A stretch of DNA of 64,000 nt from Lithospermum erythrorhizon (lineage: Eukaryota > Streptophyta > Magnoliopsida > Boraginales > Boraginaceae), in contig JADFUC010001683.1 in the NCBI GenBank assembly GCA_019722365.1, positions 744,001-808,000 of the forward strand. Reading direction: 5' to 3'. The notes under the pieces are model-generated. The model was not told where the DNA came from. It made no database searches and worked only from the letters and a program-made list of their open reading frames with translations. Positions 24,480 to 36,509 of the stretch are shown here, in pieces (within the stretch, counting starts at the first letter, position 1; every line of letters begins with the position of its first letter). The translations under genes were made by a program, and so were the position numbers.

Positions 24480-27004
24480 TCAATGGCTTGAACTCCGAGG
24501 AAGCCTGAAGGAACCCCCAGAATATAACATTTGATACACTGGTCTAATTCTTACTGTCAGAACTATGCTGAGGAAGGTGCCCACACTGCAAACTCCAGCC
24601 AGGACAGGCCAACACAAGGGATCATGGATCAAACTTGATAATGTATCCATCTGCATAAAATTTATTGGATATGTTAGAAATATCATTTAATTAATATTCT
24701 ACCAAACAAAATTCTTCCAAATAACCAAGTTTTAAAGAATAAAATTGAAATAACGGAATCTGAGGGATATTAAATTTGCAGATAATGGTGATGATTAGAC
24801 GAATTCGGATTCTTGAATTGACTTAAGTTTAATGTAAGAGATGAGCATATTTCCCTTCACTTACACCTGGACAATGTGAAGAAAAGTTAAGCATAAAATC
24901 TCAAATCTTATCCGCAAAAACAACTACTGTATTACCATTTCCCTTTTTTGAGTGATATTTGTCCACACACTAGAATATCATATAGTTTATAGCCAAGATG
25001 AGAATATATTTTTGTCCACTAGAATACCATTTCCTCTTTTAATGTACTGAAAAGAGAAGAAAGGTGGAAAAAATAATAGCTAAAAAGAAATATAGTGAGA
25101 GCCGGCTTCATATACCTGACTAAATATTCAGAAACAACACCTCCTCCAAGTCTGCCAACAAAATTGCAGAAACTGAATAGAGAAACTAGGATGTTTGTAT
25201 TATATACACCTTGAGCAATCCCAATCTGAGCAAGATTATTGAGAACAGTTACTCCAGAACCAACTCCGGTAAAGTAAACCAAGAAGAGGAGCCAGAAATC
25301 AGCCTTCACCAAAGCTTCAGTGAAGCTGAAATCTTCTCCTCTTCTTGGTCTCTTCTTTTTCTGTATTGCTCCTTCCCCCACAGCAAGAAGCAGATCTACC
25401 TCCGAAGCACCGTCATTTTCATATAAACTTCCGAGGTTTGCTTCTGATGGAGTTGGGTTCAAGAGTGGTTTTGTTTTTTCTGCATTTCCAGAATCTTGAC
25501 CAAGCGACTGCAGTCCGGAAGTTTGACTGTTTACTACTGATTTGCTGTGATTCGAGGGGTAGAAAGTCATCTTTACAGGGACAACAAGAGGAGCCATGAT
25601 AATTATTATCATTATAGCAAGAAGAGCTTGAGAAACTGAAACACTGAAAGAGAGCATTCCTTCCAATATAGTAATTGTAAGAAGATATATACCAAGGACT
25701 ACACTAGCTGCTTGGATGAAGAGAAAATGACAAGGCTCTGCCGAATGATCACCGGTTGCTGGGGTACATGGCCGAACAAAGTACATCAGCAAAAAACATA
25801 AAACAGGTACTCCAAGAGTAATAAAGAGAAGCAGCTTTGACGAAGAATTCTGAAGTGCTGCACTGTAAATTTCAGTAAAGACTGCAGCACTAAGGCCCGA
25901 ATATCCTTTAAGAATACCAGCAACAGTTCCTCGACTGAGGGGGAAGTTTCTCATATTAGTAACAAGCACGGCTGTACTTAGCCAAGCACTGCTATTTGTG
26001 CCAATGCAAAGAGCAATCCACAGCTGTAAATGCAACAATCACTTCAAAAGTGAGCTACTGAATGACTTACGGAGACTTACCGAGGCTGAATTCACTTCTA
26101 ACCCCACGATAGTACCCTACAATCTACATCAATTACTAAGTTTCATTGTACATGGAGCATGGTCTACAATAGTCATGCTCCCCAAACTAGTAACACTCCA
26201 AACACTAGTAGCCTGCCTATAACTATTTCATATATAGCACTTGTAAAACCCAAATTCATCTAGAGTACTTCAAACATTCAATGATACCAGACTAATTTGG
26301 CACTCAAGCACATCTAACATATTCGAGAAAGTCAATCATCAATCCATCAACGAAACCTAGTGATCAGTATATTTGAGGTGATCGTTACAAATTAGCTATA
26401 CACAACTAAAAATAATAAAGATTTCAAATTCAAACATACTGTCTATATTAAATAGTATTGATAACCCAGTACCACATTGGTTGATAAGGTGCTATATTTT
26501 ATCCATCTACGATAAATTGGTTTTAGCACGTACCCTCGCAGATTCTTAACAAATAGTCACACTACATTATTTCATAAAAAAATACATACCATAAAAAGCA
26601 AAATTGTACATACAATAACTTAAAAATCGGATCTTTTCGGACAAAAAAATGAAAGCGGGCAGATTCAAAATTACCAGCCAATAAGGCAAGTCAACAGTTC
26701 TGCTAAGAGCAAGCCAAAGAACTCCATAACCGAAAAAGCAAGCAAGAGAACCAATCAAGAGAACAACCCAAGGTGACAATTTATTACAAGCATATCCAGA
26801 AACAAGACCCATATTTTCCCCAATATCATTAGCTACACCAAGCATAGTAAGCTGATGCTGACTAAATCCAAGAACAGACTTCAAAGAGTGGGAATAAAGG
26901 GGGAAATTGTATGCATTTCCAGAAGCAATTTGTAGCCAAACTGAAGCACCAAGACTCACCCATGGTGGCCTAGTACCACCTTTTAAGGTCTCCATAGTGG
27001 ACAA
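24480..27004 (-). pseudogene. Nodulin-like/NFD4-type MFS transporter, apparently missing an exon
   Basis: Exon 1 (27004-26675) and exon 2 (26023-25116) join in frame and encode about 412 residues. They carry the plant Nodulin-like domain (WVSLGASVWLQIASGNAYNF, LPYWL|LWIALCIGTNSSAW, SRGTVAGILKGYSGLSAA, MYFVRPCTPATGD) and the start of the second half (DFWLLFLVYFTGVGSGVTVL, NFVGRLGGGVVSEYLVR). The last exon (24650-24480) encodes a typical C-terminal helix and tail (GVCSVGTFLSIVLTVRIRPV, then YQMLYSGGSFRLP). About 100 residues that normally lie between, covering several membrane helices, are absent from 24651-25115. A direct splice of exon 2 to the last exon would be out of frame and hit TGA within seven codons. 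So the copy looks broken, unless unusual splicing rescues it. Such proteins are membrane transporters with mostly unknown substrates. Start alternatives: ATG at 27004 or 26995. Confidence 0.7.
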
Positions 27005-28051
27005 TTGTTTTGGGACAAGAAAACAAAAAGATGGTTACAATGTTTAAGGAAGACGAGTGGGGTTTTGATAATGTTGAGGAAAGTGGAAGATGACAAGGTG
27101 TTGCCCGAAGAGCCCAGACTGCTGCTAATTATCATCTAATCTTTTATCATTTCAACTATTTGTTGGCATGCGTTCGAATTTCATATTATACTTTGCATTA
27201 CATACTTACATTTAGTTGATATTATAATATGTATTTTATTTTTTACTTTTATTTTTAAAATAAAATATATGTCTGATAGTATAATTATAGAAATTGTAAT
27301 ATGTGATCTATTCCTAATTCAAACAGTAGAATATGAGGAAAATAGGCAGCTTTTGGTGCTTTCCACCTTAATCGTGGGATCTTTTTATTATTCTAGGTTG
27401 GTAACTATATGATATTGACATTTTTATATATATATGTTCTGTATATGAAGTCTATGCAAATAATATTAGATGTTGATCGAAAATGTGCATTTTAATCCGT
27501 TATTTGATGGAGGAATACATTAAAATACATCTTTTCGACTAATATAAGGAACCGAAGTATACATTTTCGATTAATATAAATATATAGACCTAAATAAATT
27601 ATGATATACATATATATAAACATATATCATGATTTAACATAAATATTGTTATGTGATATTTTAATTAATATAGTGTGAAATACAATTAATCAAAATTAAA
27701 TTAAAATTAGATGTCAGTATCCAGAATTTAAAGCTATTTCCACTTCCACTCCATTCAAATGATTGAAGTTTAATTTGATTTTATATTCTCTAATTATATC
27801 TCTATTTATATGTACACCAACATGGATCTGGTCACCGGAGTATACAAAATACCGTCACATGTAGACAATCAACCACCTTGAAGCCGTTGGCGCTTTTCAT
27901 ATTAATACCTCATCCCTAAAAAATCGTCCATTTTTTTTAAAGTCGAAATTCACAAGCTTTTCGATCTTAGTTGACCAGCGTGAATTTTTTTTATCTTAAC
28001 CGAATTTAAAATCTATAACATCAATTATCAAAATTCAAATCTGACGATCTT
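27005..28051. other. Intergenic region
   Basis: AT-rich. It includes the promoter side of the MFS gene and the 3' end of the serine-rich gene. No ORF or repeat of note. Confidence 0.45.
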
Positions 28052-28660
28052 TTAAAACGTCGGAAGTACTTTCGACATCACGGATAGCCGGCTAGGCCGG
28101 CTCTGGAAGTTGTTACGGCGGCGAAGCTGGTGAGAAGAGGGACGAATCAGAGGAGCTAAAGCTCTCTTTACTAAGTCACCCTCAATTGCACCAAGTTTCA
28201 CCAGTGAATTCGCCATAGCTGATCTCTCAAGCTTATTCGACACAAACGACATTGTTTTTCCAATTTTCTTATGCAAGCTACATCTAAATGATCCTGGATG
28301 GTTGGTTGGCGAACACAAACACGTGCTTTTTGTCTGAGATGGACCGGCCGGTTTTTGATTATCTGATACCAAAGTCGGCCGGTTTGAGTTAAACCGGACA
28401 GAAGATGCAGATGATGTAGCAAACTTATTAAACACGCTCATGCTTGTTCGTGAAGTCAAAGAGTATGAACTTGTTTTCCTTTCTAATATAGATTTATTAG
28501 ATGTAGATGATGCAACAGACTTAGCAGGCACGCTAACATGTGTGGGCGAAGTAGACCGGGATAGTAACGTCGTTCGGTATTTTGTTGAATAAAATTTTCC
28601 TGGAGGGGATAGTGATCGGAATGTTTGGCCGTTGTTTGATCGGCGAGAATTTGCCTCCAT
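28052..28660 (-). CDS. Plant serine-rich protein-like protein, function unknown
   Basis: Single-exon gene of 202 residues. The N-terminal 100 residues are Ser/Thr-rich and basic. At about residues 112-130 lies the family hallmark CLCSPTNHPGSFRCSLHK. The C-terminal third is basic and ends RPSRLSVMSKVLPTF. The hallmark defines a plant family annotated as serine-rich protein-like (for example Arabidopsis At5g11090 and At5g25280). Its biochemical role is not established; the Cys/His pattern might bind a metal, which is speculation. No signal peptide or membrane segment. A TATA box lies about 115 bases upstream. Confidence 0.85.
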   Translation of the reverse strand: MEANSRRSNNGQTFRSLSPPGKFYSTKYRTTLLSRSTSPTHVSVPAKSVASSTSNKSILERKTSSYSLTSRTSMSVFNKFATSSASSVRFNSNRPTLVSDNQKPAGPSQTKSTCLCSPTNHPGSFRCSLHKKIGKTMSFVSNKLERSAMANSLVKLGAIEGDLVKRALAPLIRPSSHQLRRRNNFQSRPSRLSVMSKVLPTF

Positions 28661-28768
28661 ATTTTCGGGTCGTGTTTGGTTTAAAGAATTGAAAAGAGAG
28701 TGGAAGTGAAGCTTATTTTTAAAAAGTTTGTTTAGGTATTCAGTTTGGCAAACGGAGCTTGGCTCATG

Positions 28769-28782
28769 CTGCTTATTTATAG
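28769..28782 (-). promoter_or_regulatory. TATA box of the serine-rich protein gene
   Basis: On the minus strand the sequence reads ccctataaataagc, a strong plant TATA box, about 115 bases upstream of the start codon at 28660. That leaves room for a short 5' UTR. Confidence 0.6.
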
Positions 28783-28789
28783 GGTGGGG

Positions 28790-30500
28790 AAAAGGGGTTT
28801 AGAAAGTCATATTTGTGTTTTAGTCCTTGCGGTGTTGATTATATATTTTTTTGGGGTTTTTGGACGGTTTTTAAGTTTGTGAATTAATTATATTTTGATC
28901 ATCTTCTTTATTGGTCAGCTTTAAAGAACTTCTAGGATAAGTTAATAGATGATGACGAAAATAATTTATTAATTAATTAGGTAAAAGTGATTGCACGACC
29001 ATTAAATGATTGTTACATTTAACTTTATTCTTGATTAATATCTTATTAGCTTTTACAATAAGATAAAAGTTATAAGTTAATATTTATTATATATTCATTG
29101 ATATTATAATTGACATTTAGAAATAGTAATTATGATCAAGTTGCTATTTGATTTATAATATTATAGATTTAATTCATACTAGTAGTGAACATAATATTAT
29201 AATTTGATCATCAAATATAGAATTATTCATTATTTCAGTATAAATGCATCATATGAGTTACAGTGATTGTGTTTATAGTTGGTGGTGATTGGAGATGCTC
29301 TTATTATTTCAATTTTGTGATCATAGACCAAAAAGAATATATATACTAAATTGAAATTATGAAACATTATAGGGATCAAATTGAAAATATTCTCTAACCA
29401 CCATTTGGTAAAAGAGAAGATGTAAACCACCCAAATCCTTATGCTATTGAATTGGATGGTGGACCAAAAGTCACAACCAAATCAAAGAAGCTAACCTTAA
29501 TAACTTCCTATCTACATTCTCTAGAGACAATACCATATGGTAACATTACTGGTATTAAAAGACAAATTACCGAGCCGTTTAATCAACGGTCTGATGCATT
29601 TTTCCACTCAAATGTTGAAATAATTTGGTGCCACGTACAGTTGATGCTCCGGTGACTCAACTCTACGTATCAAATTTTTCCAACTTAGATTTGATTATTT
29701 AATTAAATTGCTTGTAATAAATTGTGGTTGATCGAATTTAGGGCGGTGCACATGTGGGGTTTCTCATAGTTGTACAAGAAATATGTGGGGTTTTATTAAC
29801 TACTACTCACTTCTAAAATTTTATTATTAAATGAAAACTTAATTTTGGGACAATTTCATTTTAGGTGGTAACATGAATTATAACAAATGGCAAAATATAA
29901 CTCAACTGTCTCTACCGCCACTAGTATCATTGTTTGCATTGATTGATCGTTATAGGCTATGGCATCACTCTCAAACTTTGAGGAACCAGCAAGTCATGAG
30001 AGACCCATTAGTTCATATATCAGTGATGACATCTAATGTAGATTCCACAAACTTGGCAACATCCTTTAATTTGTCATATATAGTTCCAATTTAAATGATC
30101 TATCAGTTAAATACTTAAATTTGTTAATTCTGGTCAATGTTTGAAAAAAATAAAGTAAACTAGCTAGATTTATGCTATATAATAATGGATCCATAATATA
30201 TATTCGTAATCAATCTGGGTCCCTGTACGCATTTGCAAGAAACACAAATTGTGACATCTACCAGAATTCGCTTTAATAATTGTTGAGCCTACTGTGATAT
30301 ATATACGTTTTATGTTTGATTGGAACAACTTGATATATTTAGATGAATTAAATCGAGAATAGAGGTTTTTAAAATTAATTTCTGAGGTCGGATGATATCT
30401 TGAGATAATGATCTTTGTTGAATCTTAAAGCGATAAGTTCGCCAGTATTTTACATAAATCTTTAAGTATCAAACCTTCGTTTGGAAGTAATGTAAATGCA
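28790..30500. other. Intergenic region, nothing recognised
   Basis: AT-rich DNA with a few short open frames (for example 29452-29655 and 29873-30094) that lack coding character or domains. Confidence 0.45.
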
Positions 30501-30509
30501 ATTATTTAT

Positions 30510-31090
30510 CTTTGTTAGCATAGCTTTTGCAGCTCGAACTAACTTAGCGTCGAATTAGGCTACGATCGACCGGTCGTGGTCTAGTGCTAACATGACCGCC
30601 CACAAGTCGGCCGCCTCGAGTTAGACTTCGTTAGTAGAAATGGATAAATCGCCCGGCGATGATATAAAGCCAAAAGTGGATTCCAACCGGTTTAAGCGGT
30701 AAAAGTAGAAATAGTTCCATGCTGCTGACGTGGACCGTACCGTGGCGAAACCTACCCCAACATCACATATTCGATACATAAGAGTGACATTAAAAAAACG
30801 AGGAGTGTTCAATAGCCATCCATAATATAAATCCTTTCTATTTGGAGTATGAGGACTCGAGCTTCGATAAGACGAGAAATAAAATAGTAGGGATCCCCCA
30901 GCCTGCCCATTTCACCTATAAAAGGATAACAAACGAGGCTCAAGAAGGTCAGCAATTTCCTTTCTACGTGACTCTCACTACGACACAGGAAGTTTTGAGG
31001 GGTGTTAGAAACTGCTTGATGGGAAAACTTATCGCTGAGTGGTGACTCCGTTACACCCGAGCGAAGTCAAGAAAGTAGAAGCCCATCCGG
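30510..31090 (+). mobile_element. LTR-like fragment of a retrotransposon
   Basis: GC content rises sharply. The segment has cacctataaaaggataaca (TATA-type) at about 30913, then a leader with cgctgagtggtgactccg, a layout typical of the U3-R-U5 of plant gypsy LTRs. The phrase ggctacgatcgaccggtcgt recurs in altered form at about 40312. No host gene is seen. Confidence 0.45.

Positions 31091-31092
<2 letters not shown>

Positions 31093-31121
<29 letters not shown>
31093..31121. repeat. (AT)n microsatellite
   Basis: An uninterrupted AT dinucleotide run of about 29 bases. Confidence 0.95.
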
Positions 31122-31124
<3 letters not shown>

Positions 31125-31239
31125 GCGGATTCGGTCGATAGTAAAGCTTTAAATAGTTTCGCGGCTACACCTTAGTATTTGACAGTTTATGATAATGCTT
31201 GTGCTTGTGATAGAGCAGCGAAGATCTAAATATAGTGAA

Positions 31240-33395
31240 TACGAGTTTGAAAGTAACACGTAAGTCGAAGCGGTTAAATCGATATAGCGAAAGTAGCTTT
31301 CGTATACTTATGTCGTATTACCTGAAGCCGGCAGAAGATTCCTGGAAATGTCGACACCCGACAAAAATACCCGAAACACTTTCGATCCGGACATCCCGAC
31401 ATGTGCAGCAGCGATGCCAATACAAATGCAATGGCCGACATATGCTATAATGACCCAAAAGGTGGCGCTATGCCCTTGAAATGTGCTATAACGACCCGTA
31501 GGTCACACGTATAAAGTATCTCGATCATCCAGTAACGTAAAATGTCCATTTTGGCAGGTATTATTACCTGTCACGTCGTCCGTAATGGATGTTGTTCCTA
31601 CATCATTTCGACTCGACCCAACACGATTCAAGACCCAGCACGCCCCAGAGACCACGCGCCGACTCGAAGTAGTTGATAGCGCAGGTTTCCGCGTGTCGCG
31701 GTCGCCGCGTCAGCGTCACCATGACGATAAATCATAGGTCGTATTTGCGATTAGCACATATTATAATCAAAACATTTCGAGGAGTCATCCGCAGTATCAT
31801 CAACAGCGATATAGTAAATTAACATGTGATGTCATCTATCAATAATTTAAGAAACAATAACTACTAGCATGTTACACACAAATAAAACGCGATGCGCATA
31901 TAACAAGCATCTGATCAAGCAACATGCAAATGTAAGGAACCAACACCAAGGAGATAAATCCCCACCTGTGCTAGTACCACTTAATGAAAGCTTCTGCTTT
32001 CTGACTAATCCAAAACAACCTCGGGGTCCAAGTCGACTCTAAAATAATAAGATTACATTTTCCATCAATGCTTTAGAGTCATACCTTAATTATATTTCGC
32101 ATCTATTTAATCAACTTAAAATTGTTCCTTACTTTTAAATGTATCTTAGTAATTATTCCGGTGATCTATCAGTAGTTAACTATTTAAAGGGAATCCTCAA
32201 TACTTTATAAAAATCAAGTAAATATCATAATAGGTCCGAAAATTTTAATATTTTTATCATAGGTCCAAAATGTACTATATAGTTTAGTAAAAATCAGTTT
32301 TATATTTTTTATGCATAAAAATCTGATTTATTTCAATTAACTCCCCAAAACTAGTCATTTACTCATCGATAATTCAAAATAAATACCAAACGAACTCCAT
32401 GATTCTAATATTTTATTTATATTCCAACCATATCCACCATAAAAATATAAAAATTCAGTTTCTAAATTACAATCATAAAAATTTGATCTTTTTATTAAAA
32501 TCTCCATTCTAGTTAATAAATAAATAAAAATAGTAAACATTTCTCAAAAATTCCAAGATTATTATATGTTGGTTGAAATCCAGTAATAAACACAATAAAA
32601 ATATTAGTTTTATTTTAAAAGTCAAAATTATAATTTATTTCTATTTTCTACCAAAAATCCGAAATTATAATATAAATTAATTAAAAATCCGAAAATAACT
32701 ATTTTCTCATGAATATATTACTGGAAAAACTCTATTATTATATCTATAATCATAAACATATCTAACATAAAAATTGAATCTTTAATTAATTATATAAAAT
32801 TTTCGAAATAAATTGTTAAAATTAACAAAATTTAATTCTTTCCATTAACAATGACGATCTAGGAGCCAAAGATCATAATTTAACAATTTGAAGTTATTAA
32901 ATTCGAAACCCTTAAATTTTTCAAAATTTTGAAATTCTCAAAGAAACTCTCAAAAGATGAAGACTTTCATACACTTAAAGCAGCCAGGGGAAGGCAGAGA
33001 TGAGAAGATTGGTATATTTTTCTTGAATTTAGATCTAAGGATGATGATCAAAGTGGGAGAAAAATATTTTGAGTTCTTTCAATGGAAAAAAAAAAGCGTG
33101 GTTTTTAAGGTTAGGGTTTGATGCTTCTTTTGTCTTATAGTGTGAGCAATAGGCTCGTAAAATAAAAAGTACATTAATAAAAGGCCTCTCGTTTAGCTCG
33201 TTAACGAACATAATTCTTTTAAACCCGCACGTAAAATCGTAATCAACTTTTTCCAATTAACTTTTTACCTTATAATTTAAGTTCGCTATTTGATAACAAT
33301 TACGTTCTCGAATCCCGCTTTTATTATATTACGTCGAATTACCAATTACTCGATTTTTAATTAATTAAAAGCCAGGAATTAGGATTTATTTCATC
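31240..33395. mobile_element. Degenerate retroelement-derived DNA
   Basis: 31430-31510 contains two variants of tgctataacgacccgtaggtc, a phrase found in LTR/leader regions of plant chromovirus gypsy elements. 32200-33390 is AT-rich with phrases typical of old LTRs. No coding domain is readable. The assignment is tentative. Confidence 0.35.
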
Positions 33396-33397
33396 TA

Positions 33398-34290
33398 GGT
33401 ATGACCCCTCGAGTTTCATCACGAACTGATATGGAACGGGCAACTCAGCGGCCGGTAACAACTCGGGGCTAGGAGGAAGCGGGGCATTACCTTGATCACC
33501 TCGGGGAACTACTGCCTCGAGATATCTCGAGAGAACAAACCAAAGGATCCGGTCGAGACCTATGAAAGAGAGCCGTCACTTCGGGACACTGACGGAGGCT
33601 GAGTTTGTGAGGTGGGACCGATCCCGCGAGGCATTTCTCTCTCTAGGAGACCTCGGGAAAAAGATCTGCTGTCCAGTGGCGCGATGCGGCCAGAGTCCCA
33701 ATTGACAAAAGATTCACGACATGACCATGGGGTCGGTTCAAAGCAATCGCGAGCGACCGACAAACATATCATACCGAATCAAAGATTAGGTATGTGGAAG
33801 AGATTAGTCGGCGAAATTACAATCCACGTCAAAATCGTCGACAACAACGTGGGAGATACAAATCACCCAGTCCTTTTTGTAGCCTCCATGAATAGGGCCG
33901 TGATTATAGTCAAGAAGACTATTCTTCAGCCTAACACGCACCTAGTCGGTCCCGGAGTCAGGGGATGTAGAAGAGGTAATATAAGTAAGGGTAAAACACC
34001 TGTTCGGTCTCCCAGAAAGAACAACTGTCAGGATGCCACCCGGACCCATCAAAGGGAACATCAGCCAGGCACCCGTGGAGAGGGGCAATGCAGGCGATAG
34101 CGATGTTATAGCAAAGCTCCAATTGCAAGTAGAGGAGCTAAATAACGAGTCAAATACATTGCCCCCTCGAAGTCAGCCAGGCTCTTGTATCCTCGTTTTC
34201 CTTCTCATATAGGTTGAGACATGAGTCGATGCCACGGGGCTTCAGGATGCCAAAATTCAAAACGTATGATGGCATGGGAGACCTTAGCAT
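33398..34290 (+). pseudogene. Tat-type gypsy gag, decayed 5' part
   Basis: Gag-type leader and N-terminal region in broken frames, ending with PRGFRMPKFKTYDGMGD at 34238-34288, the start of the conserved gag capsid (usual pattern P-F-x-L-P-x-x-x-x-Y-D-G-x-x-D-P). The first 270 bases (to about 33665) are homologous to 40335-40612. The capsid domain proper is missing. Confidence 0.6.
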
Positions 34291-34720
34291 AATTGCTAAC
34301 TTTTTGGTAGCAAGGATGTTGGTGGATACGGGAAGTTCGGCAGACATTCTATATCTAAGGGCATATGATCGGTTGGGATTGCCCCGAAACCTCTTAAAGC
34401 CAACATGTACACCTCTCACGGGGTTCACGGGACATTCCATTTATCCTGTGGGGATAGCAGATTTGGATTTCCACGGAGGAGAAGCCCCAAAGCGTAATGA
34501 TAAGGGCATCATTCTGCGTAGTAGACATATCGACCTATTACAATGGTCTTATCGGGCGTCACATCACCAGAGATCCTACGAGCTATAATTTCACCACTCC
34601 ATTTGAAAATAGAAATTCCCAACCACGGGAGGAGTGGGGGAGGAGTCGGAAATCCGAGACAAGGGCTCGAATACATTTACCGGTTATGCGTACCCCTTGA
34701 GGTAGTTCTCTTAAGGAGCC
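34291..34720 (+). pseudogene. Gypsy aspartic protease and downstream spacer
   Basis: LVDTGSSADILYLRAYDRLG is the retroviral-type protease active site (D-T/S-G motif) at about 34317-34376. It is followed by TPLTGFTGHSIYPVGIADLD and, after a frameshift, CVVDISTYYNGLIGRHIT and SPLHLKIEIP. All are standard in the Tat lineage of plant Ty3/gypsy. The protease follows gag residues directly, so an internal deletion is inferred at about 34290. Confidence 0.75.
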
Positions 34721-34984
34721 ACCCAAACAAAAGAGACAGAGAAAGACTCTTCGGGGAGTCATGAAATCACGCATCGAGAAGATCAGACAATTCACCGGGG
34801 AAAAGAAACGAAGAGATTAAGCCTCATGAGAACTCGTGTTGTCTCCACTTAGCGAACCTTGACCGAAAACCGGGATAGGGACCCCGATTGAGTCTGGGCC
34901 ATTCGCAATTTACTAATCAAACTACTCCAAAGGTATGAAGGTGTTTGCATAGAATCCCGAGGACATGCCTGGGGTGGATGCCAA

Positions 34985-35410
34985 TATTGCTATGGGTGCA
35001 TGTGTATCCAGCGTAGCCACATAAAACAGAAAAAGAGAAACTTCTCCGAAGAGAAGAACCAGGCTATCCGAGAAGAAATAGAAGAGTTGATAAGAGTAGG
35101 GGCCATCCGAGAATTGCAATTCCCGGAATGGATTGTGAATGTGGTAATGGTAAAAAAGTCTAATGGCAAATGGAGAATGTGCACAGACTTCACCAACCTA
35201 AACAAAGCTTGCCCCAAAGACTACTTCAGCTGCACACTGGGAAGATTGAGTATTAGATAAGTGTTGGGTATGAAGCCTTCGGCCGTTTTGGATGCTTCAA
35301 GGAGCCATTATCAAATACTCTTAGAAAAAACGGTCGAAAAAACCACTTTCATCACGGAGTACGGATTATATTGTTGGATCGTGATGCCCTTCAGTTAAGA
35401 GGTAGAGCTG
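34985..35410 (+). pseudogene. Gypsy reverse transcriptase, N-terminal part only
   Basis: RSHIKQKKRNFSEEKNQAIR, EEIEELIRVGAIRELQFPEW, KSNGKWRMCTDFTNLNKACP and, in another frame, VLDASRSHYQILLEKTVEKT then TFITEYGLYCWIVMPFS. These match the finger-palm start of a Ty3/gypsy RT. The Y-x-D-D catalytic motif and the whole RNase H are absent: the sequence jumps to integrase at about 35470. Confidence 0.8.
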
Positions 35411-35469
35411 ACCTCATTTGGGGGTCATAGGGTAGATTGCGGACATCACGTCGGAGAGAGAATCTTTAG

Positions 35470-36255
35470 CCCTAAAGATTACATGACGGGGATACTTTTG
35501 GCCCACTATGATGAATGACTCCTTGGAATATGTCAAAAGGTGCGACTCTTTACTTAAAAATGAGCAGCTGTCCCAGTGACCGGTTGTAGAAATGACTCGA
35601 TACTATGTCCCATGACATTTTGCCATGTAGGGCATTGACTTGGTAATCTGATTCGTGAAACCATACCAAATATATAGACATGTGTGTGAGGCAGCGTGGA
35701 TTACTTTTCATTAAGTGGGCGGAAGCCATGCCCTCGAGAAGCCGCTACGGAGATATTGAGGAGTTTATCTAGAAAAACATCATTACTCGTTATGGAATAC
35801 CCAAGAACTTGGTATCAAAACAACGGTCCTCGGGTTCGATGCACAACTGCTTGAGGACATGTGCAGCGCCTCGGGATTGAGCACCGTTTTGCAGCATTGT
35901 GCTACCCCCAAACCAATGGACAGGTAGAAGTCATGAACCGGACCATCTTTCAAGGGATTAAGAAGAACCTTCTCGAGTCGGGAGCAAAATGATATGAAGA
36001 ACTCCGCGAGAGTTCTATGATGCTTTTAAAGACCACCCCCTCAGGCTTCTACGGGAGAGACTCGGCACCCAGCTTGGTGTTTGGGATAGAGGATGTGTTG
36101 CCGGTAAAGTTAACACCCAAATGTCACGACAACTTTGTTTGATGAAGAAAAGAAATGAAAATATGAAAAAGTACCAGCTTCGGATGGTTAAGGGACAAAG
36201 CGTTATACGAATGCAAGGTACAAGCGGTGATGGCAGCCACACAACCCGAAGGGAA
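35470..36255 (+). pseudogene. Gypsy integrase remnant
   Basis: Readable in shifting frames are a zinc-binding-side stretch (YWPTMMNDSLEYVKRCDSLL), the IKWAEAMPSRSRYGDIEEFI and IITRYGIPKNLVS core, then CYPQTNGQVEVMNRTIFQGI and SAPSLVFGIEDVLPVKL. These are classic integrase core landmarks. Several stops make it inactive. Confidence 0.8.
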
Positions 36256-36509
36256 TTCGAGTCGGCAATTTAGAAGGAGATCTTGTGTTTCGCACTTTTT
36301 TAAAGCTAGCAAAGCCAAACAAGACAAGTTCAGCAAAGTGGGAAGGACTGCTTACAGATAAAGAGGCGAGTCATAGGCCGGGAACATACGAAATTTGGAT
36401 GAGGCTTCGGGAAATTTATCAATGTGCAGCGCGGAATATATCTCGGAAGATATTATACTTTAAGTATGTCAATGTATGGTTTTCTTTTTCTTTAATACTT
36501 GAACTTTGA

